NCBI GenBank assembly: GCA_003149575.1
Contig: QCWG01000001.1
Coordinates: forward strand, 711,183-775,182
Length of the DNA stretch: 64,000 nucleotides
DNA from: Altererythrobacter sp. XM-24bin4
GTDB lineage: Bacteria > Pseudomonadota > Alphaproteobacteria > Sphingomonadales > Sphingomonadaceae
Direction: 5' to 3'
In this document: positions 44,093 through 54,621 of the stretch, in pieces
Numbering within the stretch: the first letter of the stretch is position 1
Layout of the letters: every line of letters begins with the position of its first letter
Notes under the pieces: generated by a model
What the model was told of the DNA's origin: nothing
What the model saw: the letters and a program-made list of their open reading frames with translations, nothing else
Databases searched by the model: none
Translations under genes and position numbers: made by a program

Positions 44093-45118
44093 TCAGCCGC
44101 CGGGACGGGCCGTACTGGTCCAGACCCGAGGGCTCGCCACGCCGGCTTTCTCTGCGAAGCCATCATAAAGTGCACGCGCAATCGAAGCGATCCGGGCTTC
44201 GCGAGCGCCCCGCGCGCCTTGACCGGTCACATAAATCGCAACAGCAATCGCATGTCCGTTCGGGCCTTCAAGAATTCCGATATCGCTGGACGTGTTGTTG
44301 AGCGAACCGGTCTTGTGCATCACTTGGACATAGTCCGGCATTTCGGCCGGAATCCGGCGCGTTCCCGTGCGGGTTTTTGCCATAGCGTCAAGGATCACTT
44401 GCCGGCTTTGGGCGGACAGGAACTTACCCTGATAGAGGCCTTGTAAAAGCTCTACCATGGCCTTGGGCGTGGCGGCATCGCGTGTGTCGATGTGTGCGGA
44501 TGGATCGTACTCTCCATCATCGCGCACTAGAGTTGCGATATCTCGATTAATACTGAATTCTTTTATGCCTTGGCGACGCATCCAGTCGTTCACGGCTGCG
44601 GGTCCGCCAACCACACGCAGGAGCGCGTCAGTCGCGGGATTGCTCGATCGAGATATCATGATCTCGATCAGCTCACTGGCCGGCATATAATTGCCTTCGC
44701 GAACCGGTGCGGCTCGCGAAGAAAACTTCGCTGAACGGACCGGGATCAACAGTGGAAACTCGCTTGTCAGCGAATACCGGCCTTGTTCAACCAGCTCCAG
44801 ATAGGCAGCAGCCACGGCAATTTTACTGGTCGAAGCCAGCGGGAACAACTGATCGCCAAGTACCGCAATCTCTTCACCAGTGTTAAGATTTATGGCAGCA
44901 ACACCGATGCGGCCGCGGCTGCCGTCTGCCAGTTGCGCGATCCGCCGCTCGAAAGATGTCTCGTAGACGGCTTCGAAGCTCTCTGGTGCCCTGACCTCTG
45001 TGCCAAAGGTACTGTCGAAAGCGGCTTCGAGGTCGTTTGACTGCGCCAGAACTGGGCTTGCGACAAACGCAATTGCGCCCAAGGCGGCGATCAGCGATTT
45101 TCCCAAAAACTGTTCCAT
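44093..45118 (-). CDS. Serine hydrolase, class A beta-lactamase-like
   Basis: A 341-residue exported protein; residues 1-25 form a signal peptide ending SPVLAQ. The class A fold motifs are present: S96-T97-S98-K99 (SxxK) in FPLASTSKIAV, the SDN-equivalent S158-S159-N160, and K269-T270-G271 in MHKTGSLNNTSSD. The glutamate of the ExxLN omega loop is not evident; the segment there reads RDIATLVRD. It may therefore be a D-Ala-D-Ala-type hydrolase or have weak activity. It is not a clear resistance gene. Divergent from the DUF305-LVIVD gene. Confidence 0.8.
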   Translation of the reverse strand: MEQFLGKSLIAALGAIAFVASPVLAQSNDLEAAFDSTFGTEVRAPESFEAVYETSFERRIAQLADGSRGRIGVAAINLNTGEEIAVLGDQLFPLASTSKIAVAAAYLELVEQGRYSLTSEFPLLIPVRSAKFSSRAAPVREGNYMPASELIEIMISRSSNPATDALLRVVGGPAAVNDWMRRQGIKEFSINRDIATLVRDDGEYDPSAHIDTRDAATPKAMVELLQGLYQGKFLSAQSRQVILDAMAKTRTGTRRIPAEMPDYVQVMHKTGSLNNTSSDIGILEGPNGHAIAVAIYVTGQGARGAREARIASIARALYDGFAEKAGVASPRVWTSTARPGG

Positions 45119-45419
45119 ACTCGGTGAACTATCCTGTTTTGTGTTGTTGGGAGATTAACAGACCGGGATTCGCCTAGGCAAGCATTGAAGCAATTCGGGG
45201 CGACCGGATGTTCCGGAGATGCGACCGGATTCCTGCAAAATGTAAGGAACCACTGGGCTATGCATGTCGTTTGCAGAGTGACGCCAATCGTTTGCATAGA
45301 TATTGGCGCATTTGCGCAGGGCCGGGGTCTAGCGGGTTTGCGGGGTTGGCCATATTCTGGCTTTGAGTGCGGGCATGCTGTGGCGGCATGCTTGATATTT
45401 GAGAGAATTGGGGTTTTGC
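45119..45419. other. Divergent intergenic region with EcfG-like promoter
   Basis: About 300 bases between the beta-lactamase-like gene and the DUF305-LVIVD gene. It holds a GGAAC-N17-CGTTT sequence (listed separately) reading toward the latter. No ORF or RNA gene is seen. Confidence 0.6.
45246..45272 (+). promoter_or_regulatory. Candidate EcfG (general stress sigma) promoter
   Basis: GGAAC at 45246-45250, 17 bases, then CGTTT at 45268-45272. This equals the alphaproteobacterial EcfG consensus GGAAC-N16/17-CGTT. It points toward the DUF305-LVIVD gene, whose ATG is about 148 bases downstream. Confidence 0.55.
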
Positions 45420-47651
45420 ATGAATATTGATCGCGTCAGCCTGTCATCGGCAGGTATGAAGGCTGCTGTTGCCGCGCTGATGGTAAGCAGTTCCACCGCT
45501 GCATTTGCGCAAGGTGTTCCAATCGTGAAGCCGGGTGCGCCCGGTGAACGGAACACCGTTCTGACAGTCGAACAGGCAAGCCAGCTTGCCGGTGCGACCT
45601 ATACGCCTGCCGATGTCGATTTCATGCAGGGCATGATCGTCCACCACCAGCAAGCTGTTGAGATGGCCGCGCTGGTTGATGGCCGTACCAATAATGAAGA
45701 TATCGTCGCGCTCGCCGGCCGGATCAATGCGAGCCAGAAGGACGAGATTGATTTCATGGCCGGCTGGCTTACCGACCGCGGCGAGCCTGTGGCTATGCAG
45801 ATGGCGCATCATGGTGGCGATCATTCAATGCATCATGGGCACCACGAGATGATGGGCATGGCAACGCCGGCTCAAATGGCAGAGCTCGCCGCGTCTAGCG
45901 GCACGGCTTTTGACCGCCTGTTTTTGCAACTCATGATCCGTCATCATGCTGGAGCAATTGATATGGTCGATGATCTGCACAGCCAGCCAGGTGCTGCTTA
46001 TGAGCCTGTGATGTTTGAGTTCACAAACGATGTTGCGGGCGATCAGAAGACTGAAGTCGAACGGATGAACGAATTGCTTGCCGGGCTGTCAGATGATCCG
46101 CGTGCCACGCTGGCTGCAGGTTTCCGTGACGCAGGTGAAGCGATCAGCAATCTGCGCTTGGTCACTGCAATGCCGAAGCCAGCTGGATTCTTTGATCCTG
46201 CAAATCCGGCTGGTCTTCAGCCGCGCATCGAAGATGATGATGAAGAGGATGCAAACCAAGACAGTGCGGACGATGGTGAAGAGGCGGAACCCCGCTTCAG
46301 TAGTCGTTCTTCGCCACTGGATTTTGCAAACACCGATATCGCGTTTTCCGGTAATATGATGGTCGCGGGCAATTATCACGGCTTCAACGCTTATGAATTG
46401 GGCGAAGATGGCGTTCCAACGCTGGTCAGTTCGATTGTGTGCCCGGGCGGACAAGGTGACGTTTCCATCGTCGGCGACATTCTCGTGATGAGTGTCCAGG
46501 ACAGCCGCGCACGGCTCGATTGCGGGCTCGAAGGGGTTCAGGGCGATGTCAATGAAGAACGCTTCCGTGGTGTTCGCGTTTTCGACATTTCCGATATTCG
46601 CAATCCTGTGCAAGTCGGGCAGGTGCAGACCTGCCGCGGCTCGCACACGCACTCGATTGTCGATGCCAATGATGAACGCATAGTGCTCTATAACTCGGGC
46701 ACCTCTTATGTTCGCGACGATGAAGAGCTGGAGGGTTGCTTCAACAGTGCTGGCGATGAAACTGCGCTGTTCAGCATTGACGTGATCGAGATCCCGCTCG
46801 CTGATCCGTCTGCTGCTCGCATCACGTCAAGCCCTCGCGTATTTGCAAAGGGTGGTAATATTGCGGGCCTGTGGCGTGGCGGTGACCATGGCGATGGAAC
46901 GCAGGAAACCAGTGATACGAACCAGTGCCATGACATCACTGTTTTCCCGTCGTTGAACCTCGCGGCTGGTGCGTGTTCAGGCAATGGGATCATCATGGAT
47001 ATATCCGATCCATACAATCCGCAGCGTTTCGACGATGTCACTGACACTGGCTTCGCCTATTGGCACTCGGCCACATTCAACAATGATGGTACCAAGGTGC
47101 TGTTCACGGATGAATGGGGTGGCGGTGGCCGCCCGCGCTGCCAGGCTGGTGACCCGATGAACTGGGGCGCCAACGCAATCTATGAAGTGGTAAATGGCAA
47201 GCTAGAGTTCCGCAGCAATTACAAGCTGCCTGCACCACAAAGCAGCAAGGAAAACTGCGTCGCTCATAACGGCTCGATTATCCCGGTGCCTGGGCGCGAT
47301 ATCTTCGTTCAGGCTTGGTATCAGGGCGGCATTTCAGTGATTGATTTCACGGACGCAAAGAACCCGAAAGAGATCGCCTTTTTTGATCGTGGACCAATCG
47401 ACAACGACCAGTTGATAACGGGGGGCTATTGGTCGGCCTATTGGTACAATGGCCGTATCTATGCGACCGAGATTACTCGCGGACTTGACGTCTTTGCGCT
47501 TGAGCCGAGTGAATTCCTGACGGCAGAGGAAATTGCTGCAGCCGAAGCCGCACAATATCCGGGTGATGTGTTCAATCCGCAAACGCAGACGCAGGTAACC
47601 TGGTCTGACGAGGTGCTCGAAATGGTCGAGGCTAGCCGTAAGGGCGGTTGA
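45420..47651 (+). CDS. DUF305 and LVIVD beta-propeller fusion protein
   Basis: A 743-residue exported protein with a signal peptide (residues 1-31). Residues 60-185 contain two DUF305 units with paired histidines (FMQGMIVHHQQAVEMA and LQLMIRHHAGAIDMV) and, between them, a His/Met-rich loop with HHGGDHSMHHGHHEMM. An acidic linker near 272-294 (DDDEEDANQDSADDGEE) leads to the LVIVD repeats (GVRVFDISDIRNPVQVG, GNGIIMDISDPYNPQRFDD, GGISVIDFTDAKNPKEI), a beta-propeller. The His and Met cluster suggests copper or zinc binding. ATG 45420 is preceded by a G-rich ribosome-binding site. Function unknown; an EcfG-like promoter is upstream. Confidence 0.88.
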   Translation: MNIDRVSLSSAGMKAAVAALMVSSSTAAFAQGVPIVKPGAPGERNTVLTVEQASQLAGATYTPADVDFMQGMIVHHQQAVEMAALVDGRTNNEDIVALAGRINASQKDEIDFMAGWLTDRGEPVAMQMAHHGGDHSMHHGHHEMMGMATPAQMAELAASSGTAFDRLFLQLMIRHHAGAIDMVDDLHSQPGAAYEPVMFEFTNDVAGDQKTEVERMNELLAGLSDDPRATLAAGFRDAGEAISNLRLVTAMPKPAGFFDPANPAGLQPRIEDDDEEDANQDSADDGEEAEPRFSSRSSPLDFANTDIAFSGNMMVAGNYHGFNAYELGEDGVPTLVSSIVCPGGQGDVSIVGDILVMSVQDSRARLDCGLEGVQGDVNEERFRGVRVFDISDIRNPVQVGQVQTCRGSHTHSIVDANDERIVLYNSGTSYVRDDEELEGCFNSAGDETALFSIDVIEIPLADPSAARITSSPRVFAKGGNIAGLWRGGDHGDGTQETSDTNQCHDITVFPSLNLAAGACSGNGIIMDISDPYNPQRFDDVTDTGFAYWHSATFNNDGTKVLFTDEWGGGGRPRCQAGDPMNWGANAIYEVVNGKLEFRSNYKLPAPQSSKENCVAHNGSIIPVPGRDIFVQAWYQGGISVIDFTDAKNPKEIAFFDRGPIDNDQLITGGYWSAYWYNGRIYATEITRGLDVFALEPSEFLTAEEIAAAEAAQYPGDVFNPQTQTQVTWSDEVLEMVEASRKGG

Positions 47652-47678
47652 TCTGTTTGTTCAATGACTGGTTTGAGA

Positions 47679-47705
47679 AGGGCCGGGGCTTTCCGGCCCT
47701 TTTTC
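47679..47705 (+). terminator. Intrinsic terminator after the DUF305-LVIVD gene
   Basis: GGGCCGG and CCGGCCC form a stem with a small loop, then five T. It starts 28 bases after the stop. Confidence 0.85.
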
Positions 47706-47720
47706 TTGCCCGCTGACAGG

Positions 47721-48037
47721 TCAGGCTGCGTCGATTGCGGCTTCGATCTTATCGATCGGCAGACCAGTCAATGTCTTGTCGATTTCGCCGGCAAGTTTGC
47801 TGCGAAGCTCTGTATGATAATGCTGGCGCATTTCACCAAGGGTCTTTGGGTCAGCAATTACCAGCACCTCTTCAATCTGCCCGCCGATGGCTTTCTGATT
47901 GAGCCATTCGGCAGCCGCGGCACCGTGAGCCAGTTCATCAAGCTGCGTTCGCCCTAACATCTACCCCAGTTGATCCTGATGCCGCACACCCGCGCTGAAA
48001 TTGGTCGCCTTCAAATCGGGCGTTTCGACCAACGAAA
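47721..48037 (-). pseudogene. Decayed host-attachment family protein gene
   Basis: The open 79-residue piece (DELAHGAAAAEWLNQKAIGG, then ADPKTLGEMRQHYHTEL) is the C-terminal half of a 'protein required for attachment to host cells' family member, normally about 140 residues. Immediately upstream, after TAG at 47961-47963, the same frame encodes LVETPDLKATNFSAGVRHQD, the preceding family segment. The N-terminal 35 or so residues are absent: the sequence runs straight into the groL terminator hairpin at 48033-48070. So it has one in-frame stop and a lost 5' end. A short protein from ATG 47960 could still be made. Confidence 0.75.
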
Positions 48038-48070
48038 AACCCCGCGGGACGAAAGTCCCACGGGGCTCTT
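48033..48070 (-). terminator. Intrinsic terminator of groL
   Basis: On the minus strand CCCCGTGGGAC, TTTC, GTCCCGCGGGG form an 11-bp stem (one mismatch) followed by five T. It ends the groS-groL operon 31 bases after the groL stop, and it lies where the host-attachment gene's 5' end should be. Confidence 0.9.
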
Positions 48071-48101
48071 CTTTTTCAGCTTTTGAAGCGTGTGGGTTGG
48101 C

Positions 48102-49778
<1,677 letters not shown>

Positions 49779-49817
49779 TCAAATGAAAGAGGGAAAAGCG
49801 TGTGGGTGTCCGGCTGA

Positions 49818-50105
49818 TCAGCCGATGATCCCCATAATGTCGCTTTCCTTCATGATCAGCAGGTCTTCACCGTCGAGTTTGACTTCGGTGCCGGACCATT
49901 TGCCGAACAGGATGCGGTCGCCAGCTTTGACGTCCAGTGCAACACGGTTACCTGAATCGTCACGGGTGCCTTCGCCAACGGAGACGATTTCGCCTTCGCT
50001 TGGCTTTTCCTGAGCGCTGTCTGGGATAATGATGCCGCCAGCGGTTTTCTGGTCGGCTTCGATGCGACGGACCAATACACGGTCGTGCAGCGGACGAAAT
50101 GCCAT
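49818..50105 (-). CDS. groS: Co-chaperonin GroES
   Basis: A 95-residue GroES; it caps the GroEL ring. It begins [19 protein letters not shown], carries the mobile loop [16 protein letters not shown], and the [18 protein letters not shown] roof region. The CIRCE element lies 37 bases upstream of the ATG. Confidence 0.98.
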   Translation of the reverse strand: MAFRPLHDRVLVRRIEADQKTAGGIIIPDSAQEKPSEGEIVSVGEGTRDDSGNRVALDVKAGDRILFGKWSGTEVKLDGEDLLIMKESDIMGIIG

Positions 50106-50142
50106 GGTAATGACCTTTCTTGCTTGGGTTGATAATCACGAA

Positions 50143-50169
50143 TTGGCACTCTCCTTGTGAGAGTGCCAG
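50143..50169. promoter_or_regulatory. CIRCE element (HrcA operator) upstream of groS
   Basis: TTGGCACTC-N9-GAGTGCCAG, a close match to the CIRCE inverted repeat TTAGCACTC-N9-GAGTGCTAA. HrcA bound here represses the groSL operon at normal temperature; heat shock relieves it. Confidence 0.92.
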
Positions 50170-50244
50170 CGAGGGGGTAAATGGGTGCGCCAGCTGCATG
50201 AGTCAACAGCTTGCCCAACAAATTTTTTCAGAATTTTCGGTCGT

Positions 50245-51636
50245 TCAGGCCGATCGAAGCGTCAGCCTGATCCGTTCGCGCAACATCCAGCGCCAGGTAA
50301 GCAGGACCGCTGCGAACGCTAGGCCCGTTGCCAGCCCGATCCATAGGCCAACACCGGCAAGATTTGTGAAGGAACCAAGCACGAAGGCAAGGCCAAATCC
50401 AGGCACCCAATAGCTGAATATTGCAATCCACATCGGCACGCGAGTGTCCTGCAGGCCTCGCAATGCTCCAGCAGCAACCGCTTGCAGGCCATCGACCAAT
50501 TGGAAAGCTGCTGCGAGCACCAAATACTGCAGCGCAAACCCGACCAGCGCTGCATTCTTGGGGTCATCTATGTCGACATAGATGCGCAGCAGCGGCTCGG
50601 GAATGAAAACCATTGCCAAAGCGGTGAACGCCATAAAGCCGGTTCCGATTGTCAACGCGACCCAGCCAGCCAGCTTGATCCCGTCCTTGTCTCTTGCGCC
50701 ATAGGCATATCCCACCCGAATGGTTGCGGCCTGTCCCACGCCGAACGGAACCTGGAATGCCAGTGCGGCGATATTGAGCGCGACGATATGACCGGCCAGC
50801 TCGGCCGCACCAATTCGGCCCATCAAGAATGCGGCGGCACTGAAAACGCCTGCTTCCGCCGCAACGGTCAACGCAATCGGTGTGCCGATGCGCACGATCC
50901 GCCAGAAACGTTTCCAGTCGGGGCGCCAGAAGCGGTGGAAGATGCGATAGCGCGCCAGCTTAGGGAAGATGAGGATCACCAAGATGTACGCACCCAGGGT
51001 AATCAAGGTCGTGATGATCGTAGCGACCGCCGCACCGGTCAGCCCCATCTCTGGTGCACCGAGGTTGCCGAAAATGAAGGCGTAGTTGGCTATGGCGTTC
51101 ACAGGAATACCAAGCGCAGTGATCGCCGTTGCAAACACAGGCCAGCCGAGCGCCGATACATAGTTGCGCAAGACTGACGCGAGCAGCATCGGCATAAGCG
51201 AGAATACGACCAAGGAGTTGTACTCAAGCGCGAGCGCGATGATACTTGGGTCTTGGCCGGTTACGCGCATGACGGGGCCAAGCAGCGACGCAAGGCCCAT
51301 GCCTAATATCCCTGTGACGAGCGCTACCCAAAGGGCCATGCGAGTGGCGCGGCGTACTGGTCCTAGCGAACGGTCTTTCGCGCCAATAGCTTCGGCAATC
51401 AGTGGTGCAACCGCACCTGAAAGCGACGCCAAGGACCATACGATCAGCCCGAATAAGCCCGCAACAAGGCCAGATGCCGCAAGCGGTGCTTCACCTAGCC
51501 GCGCGATAAAAATGACATCCACCATGTAGATGCCCATTTGCATAAGATTGGCGAGCACCAGCGGCCATGCGAGCTTGAACGTCTCGCCGGTTTCCTTGCG
51601 CCATGAGGGCGTATCAAGATGCTCTGTCTCACGCAT
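50245..51636 (-). CDS. MATE family multidrug efflux transporter
   Basis: A 463-residue protein with about 12 membrane helices in two bundles, as in NorM. It begins ETFKLAWPLVLANLMQMGIYMVDVIFIARL, whose core is the usual MATE entry helix, and contains the GAVAPLIAEAIGAKD loop and the matching VPFGVGQAATIRVGYAYGARD region in the second half. It exports cationic compounds using Na+ or H+. The gene stands alone, on the same strand as groSL. Confidence 0.93.
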   Translation of the reverse strand: MRETEHLDTPSWRKETGETFKLAWPLVLANLMQMGIYMVDVIFIARLGEAPLAASGLVAGLFGLIVWSLASLSGAVAPLIAEAIGAKDRSLGPVRRATRMALWVALVTGILGMGLASLLGPVMRVTGQDPSIIALALEYNSLVVFSLMPMLLASVLRNYVSALGWPVFATAITALGIPVNAIANYAFIFGNLGAPEMGLTGAAVATIITTLITLGAYILVILIFPKLARYRIFHRFWRPDWKRFWRIVRIGTPIALTVAAEAGVFSAAAFLMGRIGAAELAGHIVALNIAALAFQVPFGVGQAATIRVGYAYGARDKDGIKLAGWVALTIGTGFMAFTALAMVFIPEPLLRIYVDIDDPKNAALVGFALQYLVLAAAFQLVDGLQAVAAGALRGLQDTRVPMWIAIFSYWVPGFGLAFVLGSFTNLAGVGLWIGLATGLAFAAVLLTWRWMLRERIRLTLRSA

Positions 51637-51879
51637 GAAGCCGGATCGGATATATGCGTGGGCGCGTCTGTCAAAGCTTGTTGTAGCAGCCGGCGAAACT
51701 TAGCGCGCGTGCTGCGGCATAGCGGTTACACCGCCATCAAAGATCAGGAAGTCCGCAGGCAGATCGAAATCGAACTAGCGGAAGATCATTTGGTTCGATG
51801 GCGCTTTCAATTTGCCTAGAATGCGAAGGCGCACTAGCCTGCCACTCACAAGGGTCGCGCTCTGAGAGGAATCCGTTTG

Positions 51880-52812
51880 ATGACGAGCCTGCCGACACGT
51901 TCACGCATCTATTAAAATCATTATCTGGATTCGACGCGGTGGAATTGGTTCACTCCGCGTGATGACGATATCGTGGTCGCAACGTCGTATAAGGCCGGAA
52001 CGACCTTGATGCAGACAATTGTCGGCAACCTCCTTTTTCCGGACGGTGATTTGCCCGGGCCCGCTTCGTTCATCTCCCCTTGGCTTGATTTCCGGCCTAT
52101 TCCTCTGGAAATGGTGTTCGGTCAACTCGAAGCGCAAGAACACCGCCGCTATATCAAGACACACACTCCGCTAGACGGGCTTCCGTATTTCCCCGAAGCG
52201 AAGTACCTGTGCGTGAGCCGCGATCCCCGCGATGTATTCATGTCCCTGCTCAACCATTGGGGAAGCCATACTTAAGAGTTCTCTGCCGCTGCAAACGGTC
52301 TGCCGGGCCGCGTCGGAGACGAGTTTCCCAGGTTCACCGGTCAGACGAAGCAGATCTGGCGGGATTGGATCACGCAAAGCTGGTTTGATTGGGAAATTGG
52401 CGGTTACCCCTATTGGTCGCATCTCAGTTATGCGCAAACCTTCTGGAATTTCTGGCACTTGCCCAACATCAAGCTCGTCCATTTCAACGATCTTCTAAGC
52501 GATCTGGACGGCCAGATGCGGGATATCGCCGATTTCCTTAATATCGAGGTGCCCGATGAATTGTGGGCGGATGTCGTGAAGCGCTGCACATTTGCTGAGG
52601 TCAAGAAAGACCCGTCGAAAGTGGTCCGAGAGAACATCTGCTTTGCTTTTAAGGGCGGGGCAGACACGTTCATTCACAAAGGCAACAACGGGCGCTGGCA
52701 AGGCGTGCTGGATGAAGAAGATCTAGCTCTATACGAAGCGGCAATGCGCAAGCTTCCTGCAGATTATGCGCAGTGGCTGGAAAACGGCGGCCCTGTAAGA
52801 ATGCAGGGATAG
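51880..52812 (+). pseudogene. Sulfotransferase gene interrupted by two TAA codons
   Basis: A single frame of 310 codons from ATG 51880 (ribosome-binding site GAGAGGA) to the stop at 52810 reads as a sulfotransferase of the PAPS-dependent family, except for TAA at 51913-51915 (codon 12, after IY) and TAA at 52273-52275 (after NHWGSHT). The PAPS-binding TSYKAGTTLMQTI loop and the CVSRDPRDVFMSLLNHW and HFNDLLSDLDGQMRDI blocks are preserved, with no frameshift. It would transfer sulfate to a small acceptor. Probably a young pseudogene; readthrough is a weak alternative. Confidence 0.85.
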
Positions 52813-52859
52813 TCGCACTAAACCGAGTGTCGTCATCTGGGTCGCTAAGAGACACCGAG

Positions 52860-52890
52860 AAAAAGGGCGGCACCTTGCGGTACCGCCCCT
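52860..52890 (-). terminator. Intrinsic terminator of rplJ-rplL
   Basis: On the minus strand GGCGGTACC-gcaa-GGTGCCGCC is followed by a run of T. It lies about 80-110 bases after the rplL stop. Confidence 0.85.
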
Positions 52891-52971
52891 CCATCTGCGG
52901 GCGCTTCAAGACACCCACAAAACTTAAGATCAAGATTGCTTGAGCGAGCCCAAGCAGTCCTGCAAACTCAA

Positions 52972-53349
52972 TTACTTGAGTTCGACAGTACCGCCAGCTG
53001 CTTCGATCTTGCCTTTGATTTCTTCGGCTTCAGCCTTGTTGACGCCTTCTTTGAGAGGCTTAGGAGCGCCCTCAACGAGACCCTTGGCTTCGGTGAGGCC
53101 CAAGCCGGTGATGGCGCGGACTTCTTTGATGACCTGGATCTTCTTGCCACCGTCGCCGGTGAGAATGACGTCGAATTCGTCTTTTTCTTCAGCAGCAGCG
53201 CCGGCATCGCCGCCGCCAGCAGGTGCAGCAACAGCGACAGCAGCAGCGGCGCTAACGCCCCATGCTTCTTCAAGTGCAGTTGCGAGTTCTGCTGCCTCAA
53301 GGACAGTCAGCTTCGAAAGTTCTTCAACAAGCTTGGCAATATCAGCCAT
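52972..53349 (-). CDS. rplL: 50S ribosomal protein L7/L12
   Basis: A 125-residue stalk protein. N-terminal dimerisation helix [21 protein letters not shown], an alanine-rich hinge, and the C-terminal factor-binding domain with [20 protein letters not shown]. It recruits elongation factors. It follows rplJ after an 85-base spacer, but the whole rplJL pair lies opposite in orientation to rpoBC. Confidence 0.98.
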   Translation of the reverse strand: MADIAKLVEELSKLTVLEAAELATALEEAWGVSAAAAVAVAAPAGGGDAGAAAEEKDEFDVILTGDGGKKIQVIKEVRAITGLGLTEAKGLVEGAPKPLKEGVNKAEAEEIKGKIEAAGGTVELK

Positions 53350-53434
53350 GATGTCTTACTCCAATTGTGCGGGGCGGCCTATCCAGGTCACACCCCCAAA
53401 ACGTGGTTCAAAATCGCGTTTGCGAAAGCGTCTC

Positions 53435-53950
53435 TTAAGCAGCGTCCTTGGCGCCGTAGGCACCGAAGACACGAGCAAGCTTGGCAGCCGGTGCGTTAAC
53501 GACCTGAGCAACCTTGGTTGCAGGTGCGTTGACGAGGCCAACAAGTTTGCCGCGCAGTTCGTCGAGGCTTGGCATCGAGGCGAGCGCCCTGACACCTGCT
53601 TCGTCGAGAACCTGCGTGCCCATCGATCCACCAACGATTTCCAGCTTGTCGTTCGACTTTGCGAAATCGACAACAGCCTTGGCGGCTGCGACCGGATCAG
53701 TTGACCAGGCCAGTGCAGTCGGTCCGGTGAGAAACTCATCGAGACCGGCGTAATCGGTGTCTTTCAGGGCGAGCTTGGCGAGACGGTTCTTCGCAACCTT
53801 AAAGGACGCACCAGCTTCACGCATCTTCCCGCGCAGTTCAGTGGACTGATCCACCGACAGGCCAAGATTGCGGGTGACAACCACCACGCCAACCTCGTTG
53901 AAGACCGAGTTAAGCTGAGCGACCGCGTCGGCTTTTTGCGAACGATCCAT
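53435..53950 (-). CDS. rplJ: 50S ribosomal protein L10
   Basis: A 171-residue L10, the base of the stalk; it binds rRNA and carries the L7/L12 dimers on its C-terminal helix. It begins with the family sequence MDRSQKADAVAQLNSVF and contains FKVAKNRLAKLAL and MPSLDELRGKLVGLVNAPATKV. I start at ATG 53950; the frame to 53965 adds five residues upstream. A long, strongly structured leader precedes it. Confidence 0.97.
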   Translation of the reverse strand: MDRSQKADAVAQLNSVFNEVGVVVVTRNLGLSVDQSTELRGKMREAGASFKVAKNRLAKLALKDTDYAGLDEFLTGPTALAWSTDPVAAAKAVVDFAKSNDKLEIVGGSMGTQVLDEAGVRALASMPSLDELRGKLVGLVNAPATKVAQVVNAPAAKLARVFGAYGAKDAA

Positions 53951-54150
53951 GCCATACTCCTTCACTATGATCGCCGTTGCACGAATGCTCCGGCGACCGG
54001 CTCAAATTAGCCCCGAGGCTCATGCCCCGAAGCGAGTCCGTTGATGGGGAAGGAGTGCCTGCGAAACAGGCGAAAGCAATGCACATTGCATCGCGAGAAA
54101 TCTCGTTTCCCCGTCTAGGCTGGAAATTAAGAAGGCCCGATTGCCTTCAC
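53951..54150 (-). promoter_or_regulatory. Structured leader of rplJ (candidate L10 leader)
   Basis: Three perfect inverted repeats lie in a row: GCCTG-cgaaa-CAGGC (54057-54071), GCAATG-CA-CATTGC (54076-54089) and CGAGA-AA-TCTCG (54094-54105). In many bacteria L10 or its L12 complex binds the leader of its own mRNA to limit translation; the dense hairpins fit that role, though the exact L10 leader consensus cannot be confirmed here. Confidence 0.45.
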
Positions 54151-54304
54151 CAACTGTCTCGGACGGATGACCGCTCGAAAGCAGTCGGATAGCTCAATTA
54201 GCGGGATTGGGTTCAGAGTCAAGCCAAATGCCCCCATCGGGCTGGATTGGCGGGTCAACGAATGGCATCTCGTACTTGCGTCATTTGTCGTTTAGCACCT
54301 GCCT

Positions 54305-54604
54305 ATGCCGCATCATCAAACCGCGCCTGTCCATCAAGCCGGTTCCTACCGGGCCTGGGACATGTCTGGCCCGGATCAGATTGCCGACCTTGCCTGGTAT
54401 TGCCGGGTTGAGCATGGCCAGCCTGAAGTGCACCGGTTACTGCCCTTTTGTGAGCCATCGCTGGTCATTCGCCGCCGGTTTGATCGCGAGGGACGTGCGC
54501 TGGATTGCCGCTTGCTGATCAGCCCGGCAATCCCAGATGGCGGTCGAATCAAAGCTAAGACTGGTGGTAAATTGACCCGAAATCAGGGTTCCGGATGCGC
54601 CTGA
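54305..54604 (+). pseudogene. Fragment of an AraC-type regulator (N-terminal part)
   Basis: A 99-residue ORF. Its first 80 residues (SYRAWDMSGPDQIADLAWYC, then HRLLPFCEPSLVIRRRFDRE) look like the N-terminal sensor part of an AraC/XylS-type regulator; the similarity stops at about 54545 after PAIPDGG, and the rest is unrelated. No DNA-binding domain follows. The break point lies in the spacer between rplJ and rpoB and is probably a rearrangement junction. The family assignment is by pattern memory only. Confidence 0.4.
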
Positions 54605-54621
54605 TAATTACCGCCGCAATA

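Noticed and set aside
51619..51819. ORF ending in DQEVRRQIEIELAEDHLVRWRF between the MATE and sulfotransferase genes
   Set aside because: It looks protein-like at the end, but has no usable start independent of the opposite gene and no family that I recognise.
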